A stretch of DNA of 8,971 nucleotides from CANLWN01 sp039815505 (GTDB taxonomy: Bacteria; Bacteroidota; Bacteroidia; Flavobacteriales; Flavobacteriaceae), in the NCBI GenBank assembly GCA_039815505.1, contig JBCBZE010000121.1, forward strand, positions 1 through 8,971, written 5' to 3'. The notes under the pieces were generated by a model that was not told the DNA's origin, ran no database searches, and worked only from the letters and a program-made list of their open reading frames with translations. The position numbers and the translations under genes were made by a program. Every line of letters starts with the position of its first letter. Within the stretch, counting starts at the first letter, position 1. This document shows positions 1 to 5,731 of the stretch, piece after piece.

Positions 1-858
1 CATATCGGTAAAAAGCTGGATTATTATAAGTTTCCTTTGTTTCAAAATCCTTTAGGGATATTGTTTCACCCGGTCGCTATTGAAAATGTAATAGTAAGGG
101 CCTGTAAACAAGAGGAAGTTACGGAGGAGGCATTGGGCTTTCAAAACGAACATTGGTATTGTTTTGACGCGCATTCGGATTTAAATAGTGTTTCAAAAAC
201 AGATTTGCTGACAAGGGTGAACCGGGGTTTGGAGGCTACATATCAACACATTGCCAGTGCTTCCCATATCATCATTACCTTGGGAACGGCATGGGTTTAC
301 CGATTTACTAAGACAGGTGCCTTGGTCGCTAACTGTCATAAGGTTCCTCAAAAAGAATTTTCCAAAGAATTGTTGTCCAGTAACGCCGTAGCAAAAAGTT
401 TGAAAAATTCCTTACATCAAATAAAGTCCATTAACCCTAATGCGACCGTTATTTTTACCGTATCCCCGGTACGCCATCTTAAGGATGGGTTCGTTGAAAA
501 TCAAAGAAGTAAGGCACACGTGATATCAGCTGTTCATCAGACAATAAATGCCCATAATGCGTCCTATTTTCCTTCTTATGAAATCATGATGGACGAACTG
601 CGCGATTATCGGTTCTACGAGACCGATATGATCCACCCCAATACGTTGGCCATAGATTATATATGGGAAAAGTTCCGGAACGTCTGGATAGCTGAAGGTG
701 CATATCCCGCAATGGATCAGGTGGCCAGTGTACAAAAGGACCTAGGTCATAAGGCGTTTCATTCCCAATCCCAACAACATCAGAAGTTTTTAAAGTCCTT
801 GGCAAAGAAAATTACGTATCTTAAAGAAACGTATCCTTTTATGCAATTTGATGAATAA
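1..858 (+). CDS. GSCFA-family (SGNH-hydrolase-like) protein, 5' truncated by window edge
   Basis: The frame is open from base 1 with no start in the window. The visible 285 residues begin HIGKKLDYYKFP, which is the sequence that follows the GSCF signature in this family, so roughly 30 N-terminal residues, including the signature and its putative catalytic Ser, lie outside. A TTG at 37 is internal and not the start. Visible family blocks are NPLGILFHPVAIEN (visible residues 15-28), the ITLGTAWVY strand (about 92-100), TVSPVRHLKDGF (about 153-164), and near the C terminus ETDMIHPN, whose Asp-x-x-His (about 209-212) matches the DxxH block of SGNH hydrolases. The family (Pfam GSCFA) is related to SGNH esterases and lipases. 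Its substrate is unknown to me, so esterase or acyl-transfer chemistry is inference. The next + strand gene starts 120 bp downstream. No terminator is obvious between them. Confidence 0.88.
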   Translation, partial: HIGKKLDYYKFPLFQNPLGILFHPVAIENVIVRACKQEEVTEEALGFQNEHWYCFDAHSDLNSVSKTDLLTRVNRGLEATYQHIASASHIIITLGTAWVYRFTKTGALVANCHKVPQKEFSKELLSSNAVAKSLKNSLHQIKSINPNATVIFTVSPVRHLKDGFVENQRSKAHVISAVHQTINAHNASYFPSYEIMMDELRDYRFYETDMIHPNTLAIDYIWEKFRNVWIAEGAYPAMDQVASVQKDLGHKAFHSQSQQHQKFLKSLAKKITYLKETYPFMQFDE

Positions 859-978
859 CTTTTTTCAAATAGCCGATGGGATGCTCATGGAAATAACCGG
901 TTCCCCTTATAAATTGATATCCTACCGGGGTAGGTATGGTTTATAATTGGGATAACAATGGAAACAAGTTAGGCATAT

Positions 979-1605
979 ATGAAAAAAATACTTGCAGGTG
1001 TTGTTGTTACTTTGGCCGGAGTTCTTGTTTTTCGTTCCTGTACTCAGGACAAAAATGAGCGGACTATCCTAGAGGAAAACTCAATGCTGATTCAACAGCA
1101 GATTGCCAATGTTTCCAAACTTGTAGTGACCGAAGGATATTTCTCCGAGGTGTATAACTATAAAGACTCCCAAGAGTTGTTCGGAGCATTGATTACCGCT
1201 GATAAAAAAGCTTTGGTAGTCGTTAATGCGGAAGCCACCATTGCCTATGATTTAAGTAAAATTCAATACCATATGGACAAGGCCCGGAAAACACTTCATA
1301 TCATAAGCGTTCCTGAACCGGAAATAAAAATCAACCCGGATTTTGAATATTACGATGTGACGGCAGACTATTTAAATCCATTTAATGCCGAGGACTACAA
1401 CAAAATAAAGCGGAACGTACATACTTCTTTACTTAACAAAATAGAGGCCTCTTCGTTAAAGAAAAATGCTGAAAATAGATTGATCGGCGAGCTTTCCAAA
1501 TTCTATATCCTGACCAATTCCCTGGGTTGGACGCTGGTGTATGGCGAAAATCCCATTTCCGATTTGGAGGATTTTAAACTAGTAGATAAGGCTTTCGTTG
1601 ACTAA
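979..1605 (+). CDS. DUF4230 domain-containing membrane-anchored protein
   Basis: This 208-residue protein has an N-terminal hydrophobic anchor (residues 4-18, ILAGVVVTLAGVLVF) after a Lys-Lys start. A Cys at 21 follows it, but FRSC is a poor lipobox, so I favour an uncleaved anchor. The rest is predicted to be periplasmic. DUF4230-like signatures are KLVVTEGYFSEVYNYKDS (about 47-64), a strand-rich middle with KALVVVNAEATIAYDLSKI (about 75-93), and a C-terminal helix ending NSLGWTLVYG (about 180-189). The function of the family is unknown. The ATG at 979 is chosen because it gives a complete anchor and sits in an A-rich context with no upstream in-frame alternative needed. A TATAAT lies at 942-947, but no correctly spaced upstream element accompanies it. 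The 3' end overlaps the convergent aromatic hydroxylase by 27 bp. Confidence 0.85.
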   Translation: MKKILAGVVVTLAGVLVFRSCTQDKNERTILEENSMLIQQQIANVSKLVVTEGYFSEVYNYKDSQELFGALITADKKALVVVNAEATIAYDLSKIQYHMDKARKTLHIISVPEPEIKINPDFEYYDVTADYLNPFNAEDYNKIKRNVHTSLLNKIEASSLKKNAENRLIGELSKFYILTNSLGWTLVYGENPISDLEDFKLVDKAFVD

Positions 1606-3339
1606 GGCCAAGCCGTCATCTATTAAGCGGCCTACCTTTGGATGGTGTAGCTTAACTGTTTCCAAATGGTCCAGAATAGCTATGGCAAAATCCCGATCGT
1701 CATTGCTTTTTGCCAGCTCGTAAAGCTCTATGGATAAGAGCCAATCATCCGCGTATTTTGTTTTTACCTCCTGGAAAACCTTATTTCTGGAAATAGTGGT
1801 GTTTCTTCCTTCCCGAAAATCACGGATTTGTAAATACAGTTGCTCCAGTTGTAATCTTTCTTGATCTTTTTTGGGTTTAATGGTACTTTCGGTAATATCA
1901 TGGGTGACAAGATCAAAGCTACTTAGGTCCGCAGGTCCGTTAAAAGCGGATACAATGTTTTCGCCTACGGCCATATGATAAGGACCCCATTCTGGTCGAA
2001 ACAAGAAGGTATCACCATGTTTTACCGTGCAGTTGTTTAAGGTAATGATGATAATTTCTCCCCTTAAATTTCGGGTTCCGGTCACAATCTCGCCACAAAC
2101 CAAAATATCACCTTCAAATTCTAGTGTTATTTCCTGACCTTCAAATATTTTATAGGCTTTTAGGTCGCGGGGACTCATATCTTCAATCGCCAGGTTAATA
2201 CCCTTTAATTTACCGATAGGGGAACCAAATCCATGAGGGTGCTGATCTGTGCTATGACCCACTAGTTCCTTCTCACGATATGATAATGCCGTCTGGCCTG
2301 TGGTTTTGAAGTACACCGGTTTTCCTTCAAATGCTATAACATCGTCAAATATTCCTGAAACTTGTAACCCGGTGCTTAGTTCAATACTTCCCAATTCTTT
2401 GGAATCTACTAATTTTCTGATGCCGCCAAGGCCACCTTTTCGCAAGGCCATGGTATTGGCAAATTCCTCCAAAACCTCACTTAGATAGGCAAAATCCGGT
2501 GTTACAAAAAGTTGAGGTTGTGGTTGGGTAATATCGAATGCGGTATGCGCCGCCTTGATGGAATAAGGAATTTTTTTCACTTCGTCCGTCATGCACCACG
2601 CGCTTTCCCCGATAGAGGACAAAAGTCCGGCCCCATATATCTTAGGTTCAGCTACTTTACCGATCAGGCCATATTCCACGGTCCACCAGTGCAGATTTCT
2701 GATCAATGCCATTTCGCTAGGTTCGCCCATATTGTTCTGAAGTTCCTCAATATGTTTTTCTGCCCTATCTATTTCGAGGGGAGGCGTGCCTATAGCTTCT
2801 TTAATAATGGATAAGTGCCGTACCGCCTCATAGAGTTCATAATCCTTTGCACTAGAAATAGCTTTAGAACCTATTTCGCCAAACCGTCTTAGGTATTCAG
2901 CGTATTCCGGATTGGCTATAATGGGGGCATGGCCGGCTCCTTCATGGATGATGTCGGGCGCTGGCGTATACTCAATATGTTCCAGTTGGCGAATATCCGA
3001 TGCAATGACCAACACATTATAGGCCTGAAACTCCATAAATGCCGAAGGCGGAATAAAGCCGTCCACGGCTACCGCCGCCCAACCAATTTCCTTAAGAATA
3101 CGGTTCATGCCATACATATTGGGAATATGATCTATGGAAATCCCTGTTTTTTTAAGTCCATCATTATACGATGTATGCGCTACTTTACTGAGGTAGTCCA
3201 CATTTTTACGCATAACGTAGCGCCATACCGCTTGATCAATGGCCGTGTATTCCGTGTAGTTTTGCGGTTTTATATACTGCTTTAGATGCTCGGGAAGTTT
3301 ATCTAGAATAGCATTGCTTTCATACAACATATACAACAT
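1579..3339 (-). CDS. phhA: Aromatic amino acid hydroxylase (phenylalanine 4-monooxygenase type), long form
   Basis: This non-heme iron, tetrahydropterin-dependent monooxygenase is predicted to hydroxylate Phe to Tyr in the cytoplasm. Numbered from the ATG at 3339 (586 aa), the iron ligands are His132 and His137 in PDIIHEGAGH and Glu222 in HWWTVEYG, the usual 2-His-1-Glu facial triad. Other conserved blocks are NQAVWRYVMRKN-like at about 38-48, YGMNRILKEIGW (76-87), RRFGEIGSKAISSAKD (151-166) and YGAGLLSSIGES (235-246). The catalytic domain fills about residues 40-305. A C-terminal half of about 280 residues, strand-rich and then helical, replaces the N-terminal ACT domain of animal enzymes and matches no domain I know. 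The frame opens further, to a TTG at 3393, but that stretch precedes the family N terminus. ATG 3339 has an A-rich upstream context, and ATG 3330 is an alternative. Phe versus Trp or Tyr specificity cannot be read from the sequence, so the gene symbol is tentative. It appears monocistronic, since a terminator lies immediately upstream. Confidence 0.93.
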   Translation of the reverse strand: MLYMLYESNAILDKLPEHLKQYIKPQNYTEYTAIDQAVWRYVMRKNVDYLSKVAHTSYNDGLKKTGISIDHIPNMYGMNRILKEIGWAAVAVDGFIPPSAFMEFQAYNVLVIASDIRQLEHIEYTPAPDIIHEGAGHAPIIANPEYAEYLRRFGEIGSKAISSAKDYELYEAVRHLSIIKEAIGTPPLEIDRAEKHIEELQNNMGEPSEMALIRNLHWWTVEYGLIGKVAEPKIYGAGLLSSIGESAWCMTDEVKKIPYSIKAAHTAFDITQPQPQLFVTPDFAYLSEVLEEFANTMALRKGGLGGIRKLVDSKELGSIELSTGLQVSGIFDDVIAFEGKPVYFKTTGQTALSYREKELVGHSTDQHPHGFGSPIGKLKGINLAIEDMSPRDLKAYKIFEGQEITLEFEGDILVCGEIVTGTRNLRGEIIIITLNNCTVKHGDTFLFRPEWGPYHMAVGENIVSAFNGPADLSSFDLVTHDITESTIKPKKDQERLQLEQLYLQIRDFREGRNTTISRNKVFQEVKTKYADDWLLSIELYELAKSNDDRDFAIAILDHLETVKLHHPKVGRLIDDGLALVNESLIY

Positions 3340-3351
3340 TCTTTTCGTGAA

Positions 3352-3359
3352 TAAAGATA
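3352..3359 (-). promoter_or_regulatory. Candidate Bacteroidota -7 element for the aromatic hydroxylase gene
   Basis: On the minus strand TATCTTTA matches the Bacteroidota TAnnTTTG -7 consensus except at the last base, and lies 12 bases before the ATG at 3339. No TTG at the usual 17-23 bp spacing is present; the nearest is at 3393-3391, 31 bp away. If real, the leader would be only a few bases long. Position between an upstream terminator and the gene supports a promoter somewhere here, but this exact site is weak. Confidence 0.28.
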
Positions 3360-3393
3360 CAAAAAGTGGTATGAACCCTAGGGGGGAAGTCAA

Positions 3394-3448
3394 TTAAAAA
3401 GAAGAGCCGAAAGTATGTGCGATCAAAGGCAACATACGTTTCGACTCT
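3394..3448 (-). terminator. Intrinsic terminator downstream of the DUF4136 gene
   Basis: An inverted repeat pairs 3403-3418 with 3432-3448 around a 13-base loop: 15 Watson-Crick pairs, one mismatch and one bulged base. The mismatch (3407/3444) is C-A if read from the + strand but a G-U wobble in minus-strand RNA. In the minus direction the stem is followed at once by TCTTTTTAATT (3402-3392), a U-rich release tract. The + side has no T-run. Both points indicate a unidirectional terminator ending minus-strand transcripts from the DUF4136 gene and insulating the aromatic hydroxylase gene. Confidence 0.78.
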
Positions 3449-3450
3449 GC

Positions 3451-3466
3451 TCAATGTTCACATTGA
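3451..3466 (-). other. Small perfect hairpin just after the DUF4136 stop codon
   Basis: TCAATG (3451-3456) and CATTGA (3461-3466) form a perfect 6-bp stem with a 4-base loop, five bases downstream of the DUF4136 stop and two bases before the larger terminator stem. It has no U-tract of its own. It could stabilise the mRNA 3' end or help the terminator fold, but a stem this short can also occur by chance. Confidence 0.4.
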
Positions 3467-3471
3467 AATAT

Positions 3472-4059
3472 CTAATTGGCCGCTATCGCAGGAGGATATG
3501 CCTGTAATATTTCGGACACAAATTCTCGTATACGTTGTTCTTTCTTTTCTATTTTTCGGGTATTGTTAAGTGTACCTTCGCCTTTTCCTTGCCAAACCAG
3601 TTCTTTTCGTTTGGCATCGATCAAATCTATATACAAAGACCCTTCCGTGCTTGTGGTCACCTGACTGCCTCCCCAGCCCCAAGGTCCCCCAAACCATGGA
3701 TTGTAGAAACCGCCATAACCAAAGCCTCCCCAGCCAAATCCGCCCCAACCCCAACCGAAGTTATTGTTGTAAACGTCTACCTGTTCTCGTTCTTTGGTAA
3801 AGATGCTTACCAAAAGATCCGGTTGATTGGATTTGATAAAACCTCTTGAACTCATTTCGACATCGATGGCCTTTAAGATCCGCTTTTTATCCAAATCGGA
3901 TATTTGCGCCTTGTCCACACCTGTTTTGTAGAATGCATATGTTTTATAGGAATTAAAATTGGCTTCCTTATCATAATCCGCTACTACACGTACGGAAGTG
4001 CAGGAGCTTAAAAACAATAGAACGAACGCGGATAGTACAAAAGGGTTTATTTTTTTCAT
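3472..4059 (-). CDS. DUF4136 domain-containing lipoprotein with Gly/Trp/Phe-rich insert
   Basis: This 195-residue protein carries a lipoprotein signal peptide: Lys-Lys start, hydrophobic core FVLSAFVLLF and lipobox LSSC with the lipidated Cys at 20. The mature part shows the DUF4136 pattern: VRVVADYDKEANFNSYKTYAF (23-43), then a helix DLDKKRILKAIDVEMSSRGF (55-74) ahead of the DLLVSIFTK strand (81-89). Residues 101-131 are a low-complexity stretch made almost only of Gly, Trp, Phe, Tyr and Pro. The domain then resumes with GSLYIDLIDAKRKELVWQGKGEG (140-162) and ends in a helix. Lack of an Asp right after the Cys is compatible with outer-membrane sorting in a Gram-negative, but the Bacteroidota export rule (a charged segment after Cys) is not met. 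Molecular function of the family is unknown. The DUF5522 gene lies 69 bp upstream on the same strand. Confidence 0.88.
   Translation of the reverse strand: MKKINPFVLSAFVLLFLSSCTSVRVVADYDKEANFNSYKTYAFYKTGVDKAQISDLDKKRILKAIDVEMSSRGFIKSNQPDLLVSIFTKEREQVDVYNNNFGWGWGGFGWGGFGYGGFYNPWFGGPWGWGGSQVTTSTEGSLYIDLIDAKRKELVWQGKGEGTLNNTRKIEKKEQRIREFVSEILQAYPPAIAAN
3667..3759 (-). repeat. Imperfect repeat encoding the GW/GF-rich insert
   Basis: Residues 101-131 of the DUF4136 lipoprotein are encoded by an imperfect short repeat with units such as FGWGG, FGWGG and FGYGG. On the + strand this reads as recurring CC-rich blocks (for example CCTCCCCAGCC and CCGCCCCAACC). Such a tract can vary in copy number between strains, though the units here have diverged at the DNA level. 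Confidence 0.5.
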
Positions 4060-4095
4060 AACGAAGCTATTTAAGGAGTTAAAGCAATATTTTTT

Positions 4096-4129
4096 AATAA
4101 TAAAAATAGCAAGAATCGTGCCGAATCTT
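4096..4129 (-). terminator. Possible weak terminator or attenuator between the DUF5522 and DUF4136 genes
   Basis: In minus-strand RNA, AAGATTCG (4129-4122) can pair with CGATTCTT (4118-4111) around a GCA loop: seven pairs plus one U-U mismatch. The tail is U-rich, GCTATTTTTATTATT. The stem starts inside the DUF5522 stop codon. It is weaker than the 3394-3448 terminator. The tail also contains TATTTTTA (4108-4101), a one-mismatch match to the -7 consensus, so this stretch may instead serve as promoter DNA for the DUF4136 gene. Confidence 0.38.
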
Positions 4130-4287
4130 TAGGTGGAATCTGTTTTTTTATCGTATCCATAGGGGCAATGTCTACAGCCACTTTCGCAACAATAACCTCT
4201 TTTTAGATGGAATTTCGCGGTAAAAACTTTATAACCTTCCTCCGAGAGGTAAAAATCTCCCTCCTCCAATGGAATTATTTTCTTCAC
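4129..4287 (-). CDS. DUF5522 family small Cys-rich protein (52 aa, GTG start)
   Basis: A 52-residue reading frame runs from GTG at 4287 to TAA at 4129. The protein begins MKKIIPLEEGDFYLSEEG and contains KVFTAKFHLKRGYCC (20-34) followed by ESGCRHCPYGYDKK (35-48). The block RGYCC-x3-C-RHCPYGY is what I recognise as the DUF5522 signature. Cys33, Cys34, Cys38 and Cys41, with His40 beside them, could bind a metal or Fe-S cluster, but I know of no demonstrated function. No ATG exists in frame: the frame closes at a TAA 36 bases upstream of the GTG, leaving GTG at 4287 as the best start and TTG (codon 7) too late. The AACAA just before it is a plausible A-rich initiation context. It may be co-transcribed with the DUF4136 gene 69 bp downstream, unless the hairpin between them terminates. 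Confidence 0.85.
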   Translation of the reverse strand: MKKIIPLEEGDFYLSEEGYKVFTAKFHLKRGYCCESGCRHCPYGYDKKTDST

Positions 4288-4482
4288 TTGTTCGGAATTT
4301 ATTTCACTATATATGTAAAATTAAAGGATTCAAGACGAATAAATAAGCTTTACAGCGTTTTTAACCGTATATATGTTGGGTGAGAGCAATTTTGGACATG
4401 ACTTTTTTAATACCAAAATAATGTTGACATTTATTCGACCAGTTTAACAATTATTCTTGATAAGGTACGTTTACAGAAAGTA
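4288..4482. promoter_or_regulatory. Divergent intergenic region with candidate promoter elements
   Basis: This 195-bp AT-rich stretch separates the minus-strand DUF5522 gene from the + strand operon, so promoters for both should lie in it. Toward the + operon, TACGTTTA (4466-4473) matches TAnnTTTG except at the last base and ends 9 bases before the ATG at 4483; TATTCTTG (4452-4459) is another one-mismatch match. A TTGACA at 4424-4429 sits 22 to 25 bp too far or slightly outside ideal spacing for either. Toward DUF5522, TAATTTTA lies close to the gene without a well-placed TTG. A near-palindrome AATGT-TG-ACATT spans 4420-4431. I cannot assign a start site. Confidence 0.4.
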
Positions 4483-4806
4483 ATGATTTTAGTTTTCAAA
4501 CATCTTTTTTATAAAAACTACGTGGGCTTATCGCTTTGGCCTTTCATTATACTGAAAACAGATTCCCTTAAGACAGACAGTGTACTCATAAACCATGAGA
4601 AGATTCATTTGAAGCAACAGCAAGAGTTGTTGATCATACCCTTTTATATGTTGTATGTTTTGGAATGGTTAATACGATCTGTTTTATACTTTGATAGTTA
4701 TAGGGCGTATCAGAACATAAGTTTTGAAAGAGAAGCTTATGCCAATGAAAAGAACCACGAGTATCTCTCCAAAAGAAGACCTTTAAGCTTTATTAAATAT
4801 CTTTGA
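4483..4806 (+). CDS. Small membrane protein with HEXXH motif, putative M56/M48-like metallopeptidase
   Basis: This 107-residue protein has no name I recognise, but its layout is suggestive. Residues 14-24 are hydrophobic. NHEKIHLKQQQELL (37-50) contains the zinc-binding HEXXH motif (His38, Glu39, His42), a membrane segment follows at about 49-70 (LLIIPFYMLYVLEWLIRSVLYF), and then comes ISFEREAYANEKNHEYL (79-95). In gluzincins such as M48 and the BlaR1/MecR1 M56 group, a Glu downstream of HEXXH is the third zinc ligand. Glu82 or Glu84 in FEREAYANE would fit, and HLK after the motif resembles BlaR1-type proteins. Protease activity is inference: the protein is much smaller than characterised relatives and could be a degenerate or non-catalytic derivative. 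The start ATG 4483 follows a divergent promoter region. It is the first gene of the + operon, 19 bp before the PLP enzyme. Confidence 0.72.
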   Translation: MILVFKHLFYKNYVGLSLWPFIILKTDSLKTDSVLINHEKIHLKQQQELLIIPFYMLYVLEWLIRSVLYFDSYRAYQNISFEREAYANEKNHEYLSKRRPLSFIKYL

Positions 4807-4825
4807 TATTGTAAAGTACCGTTGC

Positions 4826-5731
4826 GTGAATGTTTTAAATGAACAGGTCCGTCTGCCTATATTGACCGAAAAAAGGATTTCACTTTTTATAAAAAGAGAA
4901 GACAGGATACACGCCGTTGTCTCAGGAAACAAGTACCGGAAATTAAAGTATAATCTCTTGGCCGCCAAGGATCTTGGGCTACATACCTTACTGACTTTTG
5001 GGGGTGCCTATTCCAATCATATTGCGGCCACGGCCTATGCGGGAAAGGAATTTGGCTTACAGACCATCGGTATTATTAGAGGGGAAGAATTGTCTACGAA
5101 ATGGGAACAAAATCCAACGCTCTCGCTGGCAAAGAAGCAAGGAATGCAACTACATTTTGTTTCCAGACAAGCATATCTCGAAAAGGAAAAAGAGGCTTTT
5201 CAAAGCGATTTAACGAAGAAATTTGGAAAGTACTATATGCTGCCCGAAGGAGGAACCAATGCGTTGGCCATAAAAGGATGCGAGGAAATTTTAACGGAAA
5301 AAGATCGTGATTTCGATGTAATCAGTTCTTGCGTTGGTACAGGTGGTACGCTGGCCGGAATCATTAATGCTTCCCAAGCCGATCAACGAGTTTTAGGATT
5401 CCCGGCCTTAAAAGGTGATTTTTTAAAGGAAGATATCACTAAATTTGTAGCCAAGGATAATTGGGATTTACAAACCAATTATCATTTTGGGGGCTATGCA
5501 AAGGTGACAAGGGAGTTGATAAATTTCATAAACGATTTTAGACAAAAAACCCATATTTCCCTAGACCCCATTTACACGGGAAAGATGATGTTTGGAATTT
5601 TAGACTTGGTCAAGAAAGATTATTTTGATCCCCACACCCAAATTTTAGCTATCCACAGTGGAGGGCTGCAGGGTATTGCCGGGATGAACGGTGTTTTGAA
5701 AAAAAAGAATTTACCATTGATAACTATATGA
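4826..5731 (+). CDS. PLP-dependent D-cysteine desulfhydrase / ACC deaminase family enzyme
   Basis: This is a 301-residue fold-type II PLP enzyme. Visible motifs are LFIKREDRI (20-28); SGNKYRKL (33-40), whose Lys36 should form the Schiff base with PLP; FGGAYSNHIAATA (58-70), whose SNH lies at the active site; EGGTN (141-145); SSCVGTGGTLAG (167-178) for phosphate binding; and HSGG (277-280) near the C terminus. In ACC deaminases the YxGK and HxGG motifs carry Glu and Leu. Here they read YTGK (Thr251) and HSGG (Ser278), as in D-cysteine desulfhydrases, which release H2S, pyruvate and ammonia from D-Cys. The exact substrate remains open. The start is GTG at 4826: it is the only credible start after the in-frame stop at 4805, because nearby ATGs are out of frame. 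Its stop overlaps the next ATG (ATGA), implying coupled translation. Confidence 0.9.
   Translation: MNVLNEQVRLPILTEKRISLFIKREDRIHAVVSGNKYRKLKYNLLAAKDLGLHTLLTFGGAYSNHIAATAYAGKEFGLQTIGIIRGEELSTKWEQNPTLSLAKKQGMQLHFVSRQAYLEKEKEAFQSDLTKKFGKYYMLPEGGTNALAIKGCEEILTEKDRDFDVISSCVGTGGTLAGIINASQADQRVLGFPALKGDFLKEDITKFVAKDNWDLQTNYHFGGYAKVTRELINFINDFRQKTHISLDPIYTGKMMFGILDLVKKDYFDPHTQILAIHSGGLQGIAGMNGVLKKKNLPLITI

Noticed and set aside
921..934. CCTAC-CGGG-GTAGG small hairpin between the GSCFA and DUF4230 genes
   Set aside because: The stem is only 5 bp and lacks a following T-run, so it is not supportable as a terminator.
851..946. A 31-codon ATG frame (MNNFFQIADG...) overlapping the GSCFA stop
   Set aside because: It is short, matches no family I recognise, and lies in the leader before the DUF4230 gene. 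It is probably chance.
942..947. Exact E. coli-like TATAAT upstream of the DUF4230 gene
   Set aside because: Bacteroidota primary sigma factor prefers TAnnTTTG, and the only nearby TTG (914-916) is about 25 bp away. In AT-rich DNA this is weak.
2300..3285. Several open frames on the + strand opposite the hydroxylase gene
   Set aside because: They are antisense shadows of a well-conserved coding sequence without family resemblance or start context.
3388..3393. TTGACT on the minus strand, resembling a -35 element for the hydroxylase gene
   Set aside because: It lies 31 bp from the -7-like TATCTTTA, well beyond usual spacing, and is adjacent to the terminator tail.
3340..3393. N-terminal extension of the hydroxylase to a TTG at 3393
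   Set aside because: The 18 added residues precede the family N terminus, lie in the intergenic region with the terminator tail and putative promoter, and use a TTG despite a downstream ATG in a good A-rich context.
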